A DNA stretch of 64,000 nt, from contig JAVJRE010000007.1 in the NCBI GenBank assembly GCA_040218575.1, positions 434,001-498,000 of the forward strand. Direction: 5' to 3'. Position 1 is the first letter of the stretch; every line of letters begins with the position of its first letter. Source of the stretch: Alphaproteobacteria bacterium. GTDB lineage: Bacteria; Pseudomonadota; Alphaproteobacteria; JAVJRE01. The notes beneath the pieces were generated by a model. The model saw nothing but the letters and a program-made list of their open reading frames with translations, ran no database searches and had not been told where the DNA came from. This document shows, piece after piece, positions 1 to 8,199 of the stretch. The position numbers were made by a program, and so were the translations under genes.

Positions 1-328
1 CGGTCAAACGATTCCACAGCGTCCGGGGAGCCTGACTGCGACCCGCACTGACCGCTGACACCGACATTGCCAACCTCCTATACGAGGCCCGTGAAACAGG
101 GCGTCCAACCGCATACCCGTCCGATCTGATTACGCTATGGCCGCGCGGCATTCAATGAGAATATTTGCTTAATCCCATGAGATTTTCTATGGCAAAATCG
201 AAGGTCACGGGCCACAGCCCGCCCCCAGGCCACGCTGCGGAGCGGTTTGACGCGCTCATTGGCCGCTGCCACTCTCGGCCGCTGGCGGGCCGCCAGATCA
301 CCGCGACGCCCCGTCGAAGGGACACCGC
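1..328. other. Leader region without a supported gene
   Basis: I see no convincing gene in these 328 bases. Short open frames on both strands look like chance, with no ribosome-binding site and no recognisable domain. An AT-richer island at about 151-197 stands out from the GC-rich surroundings and holds a weak sigma70-like pair (TTGCTT at 165-170, TATGGC 17 bases later), so it may carry the promoter of the following hydratase gene. That promoter call is only a guess. The first bases could be the 3' flank of a gene lying outside the window. Confidence 0.35.
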
Positions 329-1162
329 ATGTCACCTACTCCGCCCGCCAGTCCAGACGGCCCAGACGCCGGTGCGTTGCAGATCCGTGATCGCCACGGC
401 TGTCGCTGGCTGACGGTCAATCGCCCCGCCGCCATGAATGCGCTCAACAGCGCCCTGGTCGCGGCCCTGGCGAACGCCGTGGCGGATGCGGCGGCGGACC
501 CTGCAGTGCGGGTCATTGTCTTCGCCGGCGGCGGCGACCAGGCCTTCATCGCCGGCGCCGACATTGGCGAACTGCACGCGCTGGCACCGGACGCGGCCCT
601 GGACTATTGCCGCCGCCTGGCCGCTGTCGGCGAGGCCCTGGCGCAGGCGCCGAAGCCAGTGGTCGCCGCCATCGGCGGCTGGTGTCTCGGCGGCGGGCTG
701 GAGCTGGCGCTGGCCTCTGACATCCGCCTGGCCAGCGACGGCGCCCGCTTCGGCCTGCCGGAAGTGACCCTGGCCATCCTGCCGGGCGCCGGCGGCATCG
801 CCCGCCTCAGCCGCCTGGTAGGCGGCGGTGTGGCGCTGGACCTCGTCCTGTCGGGCGACATCATCACCGCCGACCGCGCACTGGCCATCGGCCTGATCAG
901 CCGGCTGGTTCCCGCTGGCCAGCTTGCCGACGCCGCGGACAGCCTGGCGCGGCGCCTGGCCGGCTTCAGCCCCGGCGCGCTGGCGACCATCAAGCAGCAC
1001 ATGAACCACAGCGCCGGCCTGCCGCTGGACCAGGCGGTGCAGGCCGATGCCCGGGCCTGCGCCAGCCTCTTCGGCGACGACCAGAAAGAGGCCATGGCCG
1101 CATTTCTCGACCAGCGAAAGGCGGATTTCAGCCGCAAACCTGCACCACCCGCCGCCGACTAA
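329..1162 (+). CDS. Enoyl-CoA hydratase/isomerase family protein (crotonase fold)
   Basis: A 277-residue cytoplasmic crotonase-fold protein, normal length for the family. The oxyanion-hole segments are visible: the FIAGADIGEL stretch near residues 72-81 and the GGGLELALASD stretch near 125-135, followed by LPEV with the second typical glutamate. Both glutamates used for hydration in classical enoyl-CoA hydratases appear to be in place, so hydratase activity on 2-enoyl-CoA is plausible. The start is the ATG at 329, preceded by GAAGGGAC. It ends 19 bases before the RraA-like gene, so the two probably form an operon. The acyl-CoA substrate cannot be told from sequence; other crotonase activities (isomerase, lyase) remain possible. 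Confidence 0.88.
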   Translation: MSPTPPASPDGPDAGALQIRDRHGCRWLTVNRPAAMNALNSALVAALANAVADAAADPAVRVIVFAGGGDQAFIAGADIGELHALAPDAALDYCRRLAAVGEALAQAPKPVVAAIGGWCLGGGLELALASDIRLASDGARFGLPEVTLAILPGAGGIARLSRLVGGGVALDLVLSGDIITADRALAIGLISRLVPAGQLADAADSLARRLAGFSPGALATIKQHMNHSAGLPLDQAVQADARACASLFGDDQKEAMAAFLDQRKADFSRKPAPPAAD

Positions 1163-1181
1163 TCAGGAGGTCCCGACCGCC

Positions 1182-1883
1182 ATGGCATCTGCCCCGCCGC
1201 ATGATCCCGCCCTGCTCGCCACCCTGGCCCAATGGGACACGCCAACCATCTGCAACGCCATCGAAGAGGCCACCGGCCGGCCGGTGGATGATGGCATCAC
1301 CCGGCGCACCCTGCATGTGGCTGACCTGTCCCTGCCGCCAATGGTCGGCTATGCCCGCACCGCGACCATTCGTGCGGCCCAGGCGTCAGACGCTGACCGG
1401 GCGGAGCTGACGGCGCGGCGGCTTGCCTGGTACGGTCATGTTGCGGCCGCGCCAGGGCCGGCCATCGTCGTTCTGGAAGACCTCGATGACGAGCCAGGGA
1501 TCGGCGCCTTCTGGGGCGAAGTGCACACGCGGGTCCATTTGCGGCTCGGCGCTCTCGGCGCCATTACTAATGGCTCCATGCGCGATCTCCACATGCTGGC
1601 GCCGGGCTTTCAGATCCTCGCCGGGGAGATCGGTCCCAGCCATGCCTGGATCCGCGTCGAGGAGATCGGCCTGCCGGTCACGGTCTGTGGTCTCAGCGTC
1701 ACCGACGACGATCTGATCCATGCGGACCGTCACGGCGCGGTGGTTATTCCGCACCATGTGGCGGCCGCCATTCCCGCCGCGGTCGGGCGCATCATGGCCA
1801 AAGAGAAAGTTATTCTCGACCTCTGCGCCGGCGATTTCTCGCTCGACGCCCTGCGCCGCACGGTCGGCGGCGCGATCGAGTAA
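1182..1883 (+). CDS. RraA-family aldolase / dimethylmenaquinone methyltransferase-like protein
   Basis: 233 residues of the RraA fold. The family's active-site Arg-Asp pair is seen in NGSMRDLHML (R134, D135). In studied members this pair serves class II pyruvate aldolases that cleave 4-hydroxy-4-methyl-2-oxoglutarate (HMG/CHA aldolases) or oxaloacetate, with a divalent metal. The true E. coli RraA regulator is about 160 residues, so this longer form is more likely catalytic. The start is ATG 1182, preceded by AGGAGG at 1165-1170. Longer frames upstream only overlap the hydratase. The pairing with a crotonase suggests a small catabolic module for a branched acid, by inference. It converges with HAL-like 1, six bases away. 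Confidence 0.8.
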   Translation: MASAPPHDPALLATLAQWDTPTICNAIEEATGRPVDDGITRRTLHVADLSLPPMVGYARTATIRAAQASDADRAELTARRLAWYGHVAAAPGPAIVVLEDLDDEPGIGAFWGEVHTRVHLRLGALGAITNGSMRDLHMLAPGFQILAGEIGPSHAWIRVEEIGLPVTVCGLSVTDDDLIHADRHGAVVIPHHVAAAIPAAVGRIMAKEKVILDLCAGDFSLDALRRTVGGAIE

Positions 1884-1889
1884 GCCGGT

Positions 1890-3374
1890 CTAGCGCGCCC
1901 GCGCCGCCTGGCTGTCCAGCCGGACCGCCCCGAAGTGGCCGTCCCTCACCGCTGCGCCAAAGGCCGCGGCCAGTCGTTCGCCCTCCGGGCCCAGCTTGCG
2001 GGTGTCGACGACGGGCGCGAAATGGCGACGAATCTCCTTGAGCAGTGGCTGGAGCGGCGGCGCCGGCGCCCGCTTCGTCACATGCAGCGCCTGACTGGCG
2101 GTTGCCGCCAGCACGGCCATGGTCATGTCGAACAGCGCCGCCACCCGCTGCTCCATAATGTGAGCGACCGGACCGGGGGCGGCGATATCGTCCTGCTCTG
2201 ACGCCGCCGGCTCCAGCGGGCTCAGCAGTACCGGTTGGGCCAGATGGCGCATCTCTTCGATGAAACCATTCGGCACATACTCGAAATAAGTGGTGGAGCG
2301 GCCGCTCGCCACATCGGTGCCTGGCGGCAGCAGGCGATCGGGCAGCAGCGACACCTCGCCCTTATGCAGCTTGGTGGTGTGACGGTGCGCCAACAGCGCC
2401 AGATCAACCCATGTGGCCATCATACCGTTCAGGGCCGGCGGTACATTGGCATTGTGATAGGCGCCGGTGGACAGCGTCTTGCCGCCGTCCTTGCGACCGC
2501 GCCAGCCGGCCGGCACATAGGTCGGGTTGGCGGCCATGGAATGAAGCGAGTCCAGGGCCGCCGCCTCCAGCGTCGCTACGGCGCGCTCACCCTGGCCCAG
2601 AACCCGCGGCAGGATGCGCCACGACACCGGCGCCTGATAGAAGCGCCGGCCCTTGGTCCTGGCCCCCTTTAGCACGGCGTTGAGACGGTCCAGCGCGCGC
2701 GCCTCATAAGGATCGCCCCACAACCCCTTGAGCGCCGGGTCATAGGCCTCCAGCGGCGCATCCAGCGCTTCCACCGACAAGGCGAACAGACGCGTCGCCA
2801 GGTCCAGCCGGCGGCGCGCGAACACCGCACTTATGGCGCCCATACCGGTGGTCGCCGGGGTGCCGTTGCCGGTGCCCGCCTGATAGCCCGGAAAGCGCGG
2901 CATATGGCTGAACAGGTGGAACAGGGCCAGAATCTCACCGGCCCCCACCAGCCCCTGGGTCGGCACCTCCGGCATCGGCCCGTCCAGCATGGCGGCAATA
3001 GCCGCAGCACGGTCGGGATGGGCCGCGGTGGTGCCCTCCACTACCATCGACAGGGTCGCCAGCACCATCGCCCTGACGGTGTGTTCCGGCAGGTGTCCCT
3101 GACCGAAGCTGAGACCGATGAAGGGGTTGCCCGACTGCATCTTCTTTTTCTGTTCTTCGGGTGCCGTATGCTTCTTGGCGTCAGGGCCGTAGGCGCTGGT
3201 CACGCCATAGATGAACTTGCCGCGATTGGCCTCCACATAGGCCTGAAAGTCCTTATGGGCTTTGGCGATGCGCTGCCGGGCCGCCGGGCCGAAGCGGACC
3301 CCCTCGCCATCGAGCGCAACGCGACGCACCGCATCCAGGTCAAGATCGCCGATGGCGTTGAGTGTGACGGTCAT
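1890..3374 (-). CDS. HAL/PAL-superfamily protein lacking the MIO tripeptide (HAL-like 1)
   Basis: A 494-residue member of the aromatic amino acid lyase superfamily (histidine/phenylalanine ammonia-lyase; usual bacterial length about 500-520). Hallmarks seen: IYGVTS at 55-60 (the catalytic Tyr loop), NGT at 170-172, SWRILPRVLG at 251-260 (the Arg/Pro block of HAL), NPTYV near 283, STGAYHN at 302-308, and SEQDD at 392-396 matching the N-Q-E-D segment. At the position of the self-cyclising Ala-Ser-Gly, the sequence reads A145-G146-E147 inside GLVGAGEILA. Without that Ser the MIO electrophile cannot form, so classical ammonia-lyase chemistry is not expected. It is the last gene of an operon with two Bcr/CflA exporters; its ATG overlaps the exporter's stop (ATGA). 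The start has AGAGGATC upstream. Function unknown. Confidence 0.85.
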   Translation of the reverse strand: MTVTLNAIGDLDLDAVRRVALDGEGVRFGPAARQRIAKAHKDFQAYVEANRGKFIYGVTSAYGPDAKKHTAPEEQKKKMQSGNPFIGLSFGQGHLPEHTVRAMVLATLSMVVEGTTAAHPDRAAAIAAMLDGPMPEVPTQGLVGAGEILALFHLFSHMPRFPGYQAGTGNGTPATTGMGAISAVFARRRLDLATRLFALSVEALDAPLEAYDPALKGLWGDPYEARALDRLNAVLKGARTKGRRFYQAPVSWRILPRVLGQGERAVATLEAAALDSLHSMAANPTYVPAGWRGRKDGGKTLSTGAYHNANVPPALNGMMATWVDLALLAHRHTTKLHKGEVSLLPDRLLPPGTDVASGRSTTYFEYVPNGFIEEMRHLAQPVLLSPLEPAASEQDDIAAPGPVAHIMEQRVAALFDMTMAVLAATASQALHVTKRAPAPPLQPLLKEIRRHFAPVVDTRKLGPEGERLAAAFGAAVRDGHFGAVRLDSQAARAR

Positions 3375-4615
3375 GCGGCGGGATCCTCTTTGCGGGCGGC
3401 TGCGGTGGCGGATGCTAGCTCATAGCCGCGGGTTCGGGGACCGATCCTCACGGCAATCAGGCAAAAAGTCAGAGATACGGTTGCGAAACACAGCATGATG
3501 ATAGCCAGAGGCAGAGCCGTTTCGCCCAGCAGCCGGCCGACAATCTGGGTGGCGATGGCGCCGGTGCCGAGCTGGAGAAATCCCGACAGGCCCGACGCCG
3601 TGCCGGCCACCCGTGGGTTGACGCTGACCACGCCGGCCAGGGCGTTTGGCATGGACAGGCCCTGACCGATGGAAATGAGAGAGATCGGCAGGAACAGTGA
3701 TGCCGGCGACAGCAATCCCATCAGCGCCCCGGTGAACAGGGCGCCAACGCCGCAATAGGAAATCAGGGTGCCGGTCAGCAGCATGCGATCAATACCCAGC
3801 CGCTCGCTGAGACGGCCGGCGAGAAAATTACCTGTCATGAAGGCGAAGGCGCTGATGATGAACCACTCGCCCCATACCTGACTCGGCAGTCCGAGCACGC
3901 CGGAAATCAGGAACGGTGCGCCACCAAGGAACGAGAACCAGATACCGGTGCTGGCGGCGTGCTGCCAGGCATAGGCATTGAACGGAAGCGACCGCAGCAA
4001 GGCCGGATAGCCGGCGAAGAAGCCGCCCAGACCCGGCAAGGCCTGGCGCTCCGTATTGGACTCCGGCAGACGCAAAGTCGCCAGCACAAGCACCACCGCG
4101 CCAAACACCGATGTGGCAACGAAAATCGCCCGCCAGCCCACATTGGTGTCGAGCCAGCCGCCCAGATAGGGCGAGACCATGGGGGCCGCGACCATCGCCA
4201 TGGTCACATAGGCGATCATCGTCGCCGAACGATCACGGCCATGGACGTCGCGGATGATGGCCCGGCTCAGCACCATGCCGGCGACTCCGCCCAACGCCTG
4301 CAGCACACGGGCGAAGATCAGCAAAGTCAGCGACGGCGCCAGCGCCGCCAGTACGCTGCCGGCCACATACAGTCCCAGCCCGGCGATCATCACCGGCCGC
4401 CGGCCGAAACGGTCGGACAGCGGACCATAGGCCAGTTGCGCCACCGACATGCCTACCAGAAAGAAGGTCAGCGTGAACTGCGCGGCGGCATAGGTGACAT
4501 CGAAGACATTGATCAGCCCCGGAATCGCCGGCACCCAGATCTGCATGGCGACCGGCCCGGTCGCCGTCGCCAGGACCAGAATGTAGAGTGGCGGTGCCTT
4601 GGCCAGTCTCAGCAC
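3371..4615 (-). CDS. MFS drug-resistance transporter, Bcr/CflA family (copy 1)
   Basis: About 414 residues with twelve predicted hydrophobic segments and the major-facilitator loop signature GPLSDRFGRRP between helices 2 and 3, typical of Bcr/CflA proton-driven exporters of the inner membrane. The probable start is the GTG at 4615, preceded by AGGGGG and lying just after the stop of the upstream exporter. An ATG 87 bases farther upstream would overlap that gene and give a Pro/Arg-rich leader atypical of the family. It is clearly a paralogue of the preceding exporter (shared pattern L-x-M-P-N-A-x-A-G-x-V-S-V-N-P-R). Its stop overlaps the start of HAL-like 1. Likely exports a toxic amphiphile or a product of the operon; the substrate is unknown. 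Confidence 0.85.
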   Translation of the reverse strand: MLRLAKAPPLYILVLATATGPVAMQIWVPAIPGLINVFDVTYAAAQFTLTFFLVGMSVAQLAYGPLSDRFGRRPVMIAGLGLYVAGSVLAALAPSLTLLIFARVLQALGGVAGMVLSRAIIRDVHGRDRSATMIAYVTMAMVAAPMVSPYLGGWLDTNVGWRAIFVATSVFGAVVLVLATLRLPESNTERQALPGLGGFFAGYPALLRSLPFNAYAWQHAASTGIWFSFLGGAPFLISGVLGLPSQVWGEWFIISAFAFMTGNFLAGRLSERLGIDRMLLTGTLISYCGVGALFTGALMGLLSPASLFLPISLISIGQGLSMPNALAGVVSVNPRVAGTASGLSGFLQLGTGAIATQIVGRLLGETALPLAIIMLCFATVSLTFCLIAVRIGPRTRGYELASATAAARKEDPAA

Positions 4616-4619
4616 GGGT

Positions 4620-5840
4620 TCAGGCCCCCTGCCCGTGCGGCGCGGGCCGCCGGTTGCCCCAGGTCGCCAGCCAGTAGGACAGGGCCGAGAAGACCACGCC
4701 AACCGTCATCACCGCGATTACCGGCATCTGCGTGGTGCCCTGCAGCGATCCCACCAGAAAGGTGGCGCCGGAGCCGAGCCCCATCTGAATGAAGCCGCCA
4801 AGGCCCGAAGCCGTACCGGCCAGGCGCGGATTGACGCTGACGATGCCGGCCATGGCGTTGGGCAGGCTGAGACCATTGCCAAAGGCCACCGCCATCATCG
4901 GCCCGAACAGCGCCAGCGACGTAAACACGCCGCCCAGCGCCAGCGCCGCCATGATGGCGATGCCGACGACGGCAAACCCGATGCCGATGGCGATGGTGCG
5001 ATGGCTGCCGATCCGGCGTGACGCCCGGGTGGCGGCAAAGTTGCCGGCCATGAAGCCGCCCGAGACCATGACGAACAGCAGGCCGAAGGCACTGGGCGGC
5101 AGGCCCATCAGATTGATGATGATGAAGGGCGACGCGGTGATGAAGGAAAAGAATATCGCGGTGGAAAACGCCGCCTGAAAGGCATAGCCGACAAAGGCCG
5201 GCTCGCGCATCAGCCGCCCATAACCGCGGACCATCTCCGCCATATTGGGCAGGGCCGCGGCCTCTTTCAGGGTCTCCGGCAGGTTAAAGACCGCAAAGGC
5301 CATGACCACCCCGCCGAAGATCGCAACAAAGGCAAAGCTCGATCGCCAGCCCAGATGAACATCGAGAAAACCGCCGATGGTCGGCGCCAGCATCGGCGCC
5401 ACTACCATGGCCATGGTGATATAGGCGATGACCCCGGCCGAGCGTTCACGGTCATAAAGGTCGCGGACCATGGCGCGGGCTATGACCATGCCGGCAATAC
5501 CGCCGGCGGCCTGCACCACGCGGCCGGCCAGTAACAGCGGCAGGGTCGGCGCCACTGTCGCCATGATGCTGCCGGCAACATAAAGCCCAAGCCCCCACAG
5601 CATGGTGATGCGCCGGCCGTAGCGATCCGCCAGCGGGCCGTAGACGAGCTGCGAGAAGGCCATGGCCAGCAGATACAGGGTCAGGGTCAGTTGGACCATG
5701 GCGTAGCTGGTGTCGAACACCGCCACCAGACCGGGCATGGACGGATGAAAGATGTTCAGCGCCAAAGGCCCGGTTGCCGTTGTGGCAACCAGAATGGCGA
5801 GCGACGGACGCAGCGGCAGAGCCATAGCGCACAAATCCAT
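4620..5840 (-). CDS. MFS drug-resistance transporter, Bcr/CflA family (copy 2)
   Basis: About 406 residues from the ATG at 5840; an ATG at 5930 would add 30 Pro/Arg-rich residues and one at 5825 would remove five, so the start is uncertain. Twelve hydrophobic segments and GPLADRYGRR mark it as a Bcr/CflA-type inner-membrane exporter. It is the first gene of a tight minus-strand operon: its stop lies four bases before the GTG of the second, paralogous exporter, and HAL-like 1 follows. The shared motifs and adjacency suggest tandem duplication followed by divergence, or two half-specialised pumps. An inverted repeat about 110 bases upstream (5949-5972) is a candidate operator. Confidence 0.85.
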   Translation of the reverse strand: MDLCAMALPLRPSLAILVATTATGPLALNIFHPSMPGLVAVFDTSYAMVQLTLTLYLLAMAFSQLVYGPLADRYGRRITMLWGLGLYVAGSIMATVAPTLPLLLAGRVVQAAGGIAGMVIARAMVRDLYDRERSAGVIAYITMAMVVAPMLAPTIGGFLDVHLGWRSSFAFVAIFGGVVMAFAVFNLPETLKEAAALPNMAEMVRGYGRLMREPAFVGYAFQAAFSTAIFFSFITASPFIIINLMGLPPSAFGLLFVMVSGGFMAGNFAATRASRRIGSHRTIAIGIGFAVVGIAIMAALALGGVFTSLALFGPMMAVAFGNGLSLPNAMAGIVSVNPRLAGTASGLGGFIQMGLGSGATFLVGSLQGTTQMPVIAVMTVGVVFSALSYWLATWGNRRPAPHGQGA

Positions 5841-5948
5841 CTGCCGGTGTGCCCTGCGGCAGATCGGCGGTAGAGACGCCGGCATGACCGGCAGTGGGAT
5901 GGGACGGGCCACGAAGGCGCGGTAGCGCACGGCCGACCAGCGGACAGA

Positions 5949-5972
5949 CCCGCTAGACCTTGATCTAGTGGG
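5949..5972. promoter_or_regulatory. Inverted repeat between exporter operon and parA-like gene
   Basis: Two 9-base arms, CCCGCTAGA and TCTAGTGGG, are separated by six bases (CCTTGA). Eight of nine positions are complementary and the core CTAGA/TCTAG is perfect. There is no T-run, so it is not a simple terminator. It lies in the divergent region between the exporter/HAL-like 1 operon and the parA-like gene, about 110 bases from the exporter start and 160 from parA. The size and symmetry suit a dimeric repressor of TetR or MarR type, as is common for Bcr/CflA pumps, but no regulator gene adjoins it. The remainder of the 292-base divergent region (5841-6132) shows nothing else I can name. Confidence 0.45.
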
Positions 5973-6132
5973 ATGGTCGGGGGCTGTCCAGCCGCCCGGC
6001 CGGCGGGTTCCGGCAATGTCCAGCGAAATTGGCCCAAACGCTACGGTTTCCTAATCACCTGTTCAGGGTCTTGGCGGCATGGTCCGCCTTCCACAGGCCG
6101 TCCGACCGGACGGCCGCAACGGAGAGCGGCCC

Positions 6133-6810
6133 ATGGACATCATCGCTCTGGCCTCGCAAAAGGGCGGATCGGGCAAGACGACGCTGGCTGGCCATCTGGC
6201 GGTGGCGGCGGACCAGGCAGGCTTCGGGCCGGTTGCCCTGATGGACACCGATCCGCAGGGCAGCCTGTCGGACTGGTGGAACGCGCGCGCGCAGGAGACC
6301 CCGGCCTTCGCCCGGCCCGGCCTCGAATCGCTGGACCATGACATCGAACGCATGACCCGCGACGGCATCCGCCTGCTCATCATGGACACGCCGCCGGCCA
6401 TTACCCACACCATCGCCCGGGTCATCGGCGTCGCCGATCTGGTGGTGGTGCCCACACGGCCCAGTCCCCATGATCTGCGCGCGGCCGGCGCCACGGTTGA
6501 TCTCAGCGAAGAGCTGGACAAGCCCTTCGTCTTCGTTATCAACGGCGCCACCCCGCGCGCCCGTATCACGGCGGAGGCAGCCATCGCGCTCAGCCAGCAT
6601 GGCACCGTGGCGCCCGTCATCTGTCACCAGCGAACCGATTTCGCGGCGTCCATGATCGACGGCCGCACGGTGCTGGAAACCAATGCCTCAGGACGCTCGG
6701 CCGGTGAAATCGCCAGCCTGTGGACCTATCTGGCCGACCGCCTGGGACGGCGACACACCGTGACGGTGGCCACCGCCAGACAGCCAGTAGCCCTGGGCTG
6801 GCGATCATGA
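6133..6810 (+). CDS. ParA-family ATPase
   Basis: 225 residues. The deviant Walker A motif KGGSGKTT sits at residues 9-16, the Walker A' DTDPQG follows, and DTPP serves as Walker B. This is the small ParA/MinD form without an N-terminal DNA-binding domain. Such ATPases position plasmids, chromosomes or protein complexes by patterned binding to the nucleoid or membrane. The start is ATG 6133 after GGAGAG; an in-frame ATG 54 bases upstream is less likely. Its TGA overlaps the start of the ribbon-helix-helix gene (ATGA), so the two are translationally coupled. No ParB or replication gene is present, so this is an orphan ParA rather than the main chromosomal segregation pair. Confidence 0.9.
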   Translation: MDIIALASQKGGSGKTTLAGHLAVAADQAGFGPVALMDTDPQGSLSDWWNARAQETPAFARPGLESLDHDIERMTRDGIRLLIMDTPPAITHTIARVIGVADLVVVPTRPSPHDLRAAGATVDLSEELDKPFVFVINGATPRARITAEAAIALSQHGTVAPVICHQRTDFAASMIDGRTVLETNASGRSAGEIASLWTYLADRLGRRHTVTVATARQPVALGWRS

Positions 6811-7268
6811 GCCAGCCGCACCTGACCAGCGCCCTGCTGGTGCGCAAAGGCGACGCCCGTCCGACGCTGGCCGCCACGGTGAAAGCGGCGAAGGCCGCCG
6901 CCGCACGCCCGGCCAACGGCAGGTCCGTCACCGCCACGACCGATGCCGAGGCGGTGCGCCGTCTGCCGCCGCCCTTCGGCCATGCGCCGCGCGCCGTCGG
7001 CGACGCACGCACAGCCACCCCGCCACAAGCCGCCCGCTCCGCCCGGCCCAACCGGCAGACCCCTGCCCGCCTGTCACTGCGCCTGACGCCTGATGATCAC
7101 CGACGCCTGCGCATTCTCGCCGCCAATCGCGCCACCACCCTGCAAAGCCTGCTGGCCGAGGCGGTCACTGTCTATCTGGACCGCACCGCCGCAGCCGACC
7201 CGGCCTGCCTCTGCCTGGCGCCGCGCCGGCCGCCTGGCGACGCCTCTGCCGCAGACGGCAACAGCTGA
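6807..7268 (+). CDS. Ribbon-helix-helix DNA-binding protein, ParA partner
   Basis: 153 residues. The first 85 or so are Ala/Pro/Arg-rich and probably disordered. Residues about 88-126 (LSLRLTPDDHRRLR ... LLAEAVTVYLD) match a ribbon-helix-helix domain: an alternating beta strand followed by two helices. The start at 6807 overlaps the parA stop by four bases. By analogy with plasmid partition systems that use RHH centromere-binding proteins, it may bind a site near the locus and stimulate the ATPase. It could equally be a repressor of this small operon. A Cys-x-Cys in the tail is unexplained. Confidence 0.7.
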   Translation: MSQPHLTSALLVRKGDARPTLAATVKAAKAAAARPANGRSVTATTDAEAVRRLPPPFGHAPRAVGDARTATPPQAARSARPNRQTPARLSLRLTPDDHRRLRILAANRATTLQSLLAEAVTVYLDRTAAADPACLCLAPRRPPGDASAADGNS

Positions 7269-7276
7269 GAGACGCC

Positions 7277-8128
7277 ATGCGCGATCCTGCCAACGACCAT
7301 GCCTCGCTCGACGCCAGCCTGGTGCGTCGCCGCACCGCCGCGCCGCAGTCGGTCCGCGCCCGCCAGCCGGTACGCGCGCCGCACACCACGCGGTTCGCCA
7401 CGCCAGCTCCGGAGCCCGCCACCGCCGTGCCGACAACCACCACGGACGATAGCCCCGCTGACAGCGTCCCTGCCGACCACCAACCGCCCCTTGAGCGGCT
7501 GATGGACGCGCTGCGGCAGGCCACGGCCGGATGGGACGCCCACCCGCGGGCCACCACGCCGCAGCCGACGGCCCCAGAGAGCATGACCGCGCTTGCCGAC
7601 TACGGGCCCGCTGGCGCCGGCGTGGACCTGTTTGACTACTGGTCCTTGCGCCGCAACGGACGGCGCTGCCCCTCGGCGGTTGAGCTCGACCCGGCGCGTC
7701 TGGCGCGCGACTGGCCACAGGCTTTCGAGATTGCCTCGGCCAGCCTGGTGACAGCCAGCAGCGCAGACGCCCTGGCGTCCATACGTCAGGCCTGGCAGCG
7801 GCGGCCGCAGGCCCGGCACATGGCCGATGCTTGCCCGGCCACTTCTGGCAAGCCAGGCACCGGCGAGCAGGGTCCGGTCCCGCCCGACGCCTGCTTTGAC
7901 TGGCTGGCCAATCTGGCGCGCACGGCCGCCCGGGTCGGGCGGGCCATTGACGTGTCGGAGTCTTTTGACAGCGCCGACGGCGCCGGTGACCGCGCCGAAG
8001 GCGCTAGTGACCGCGGCGGCGGGCGCTGGCGCGCCGTCGTTCTGCCGCTCAGCGCCAGCCAGACGCGCATCGATTCCCTGCTCTGCCAGGTGACGCCCGG
8101 AGTAGCGAAATCACCGTTGGCCGGCTAA
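7277..8128 (+). CDS. PAS_5-like domain protein with disordered N-terminus
   Basis: 283 residues. Residues 1-100 are rich in Ala, Pro, Thr and Arg and look unstructured. From about 115, FDYWSLRRNGRRCPS followed by LDPARLARDWPQAF matches the opening of the alphaproteobacterial PAS_5 family, usually a tyrosine-tryptophan, a Pro-Ser and then a D-P motif. The C-terminal VVLPLSASQTRIDSLL matches its closing strand, where members read LLPLS. About 60 residues of low-complexity Gly/Asp/Ala sequence lie within the domain near 245-262. PAS_5 proteins are thought to sense or bind a ligand, but few are studied. It follows the RHH gene by eight bases and is probably co-transcribed with it. Partition-linked role is inference only. 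Confidence 0.6.
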   Translation: MRDPANDHASLDASLVRRRTAAPQSVRARQPVRAPHTTRFATPAPEPATAVPTTTTDDSPADSVPADHQPPLERLMDALRQATAGWDAHPRATTPQPTAPESMTALADYGPAGAGVDLFDYWSLRRNGRRCPSAVELDPARLARDWPQAFEIASASLVTASSADALASIRQAWQRRPQARHMADACPATSGKPGTGEQGPVPPDACFDWLANLARTAARVGRAIDVSESFDSADGAGDRAEGASDRGGGRWRAVVLPLSASQTRIDSLLCQVTPGVAKSPLAG

Positions 8129-8199
8129 TCGGCGACCCACTTGCCATCCTGCCGATCACCACTTCGTCGGGCCCGGCACAGATCGCCGGCCATCGCCTG

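Noticed and set aside
6133-6810. Main chromosome or plasmid partition locus
   Set aside because: There is no parB, replication initiator or parS-like repeat series nearby.
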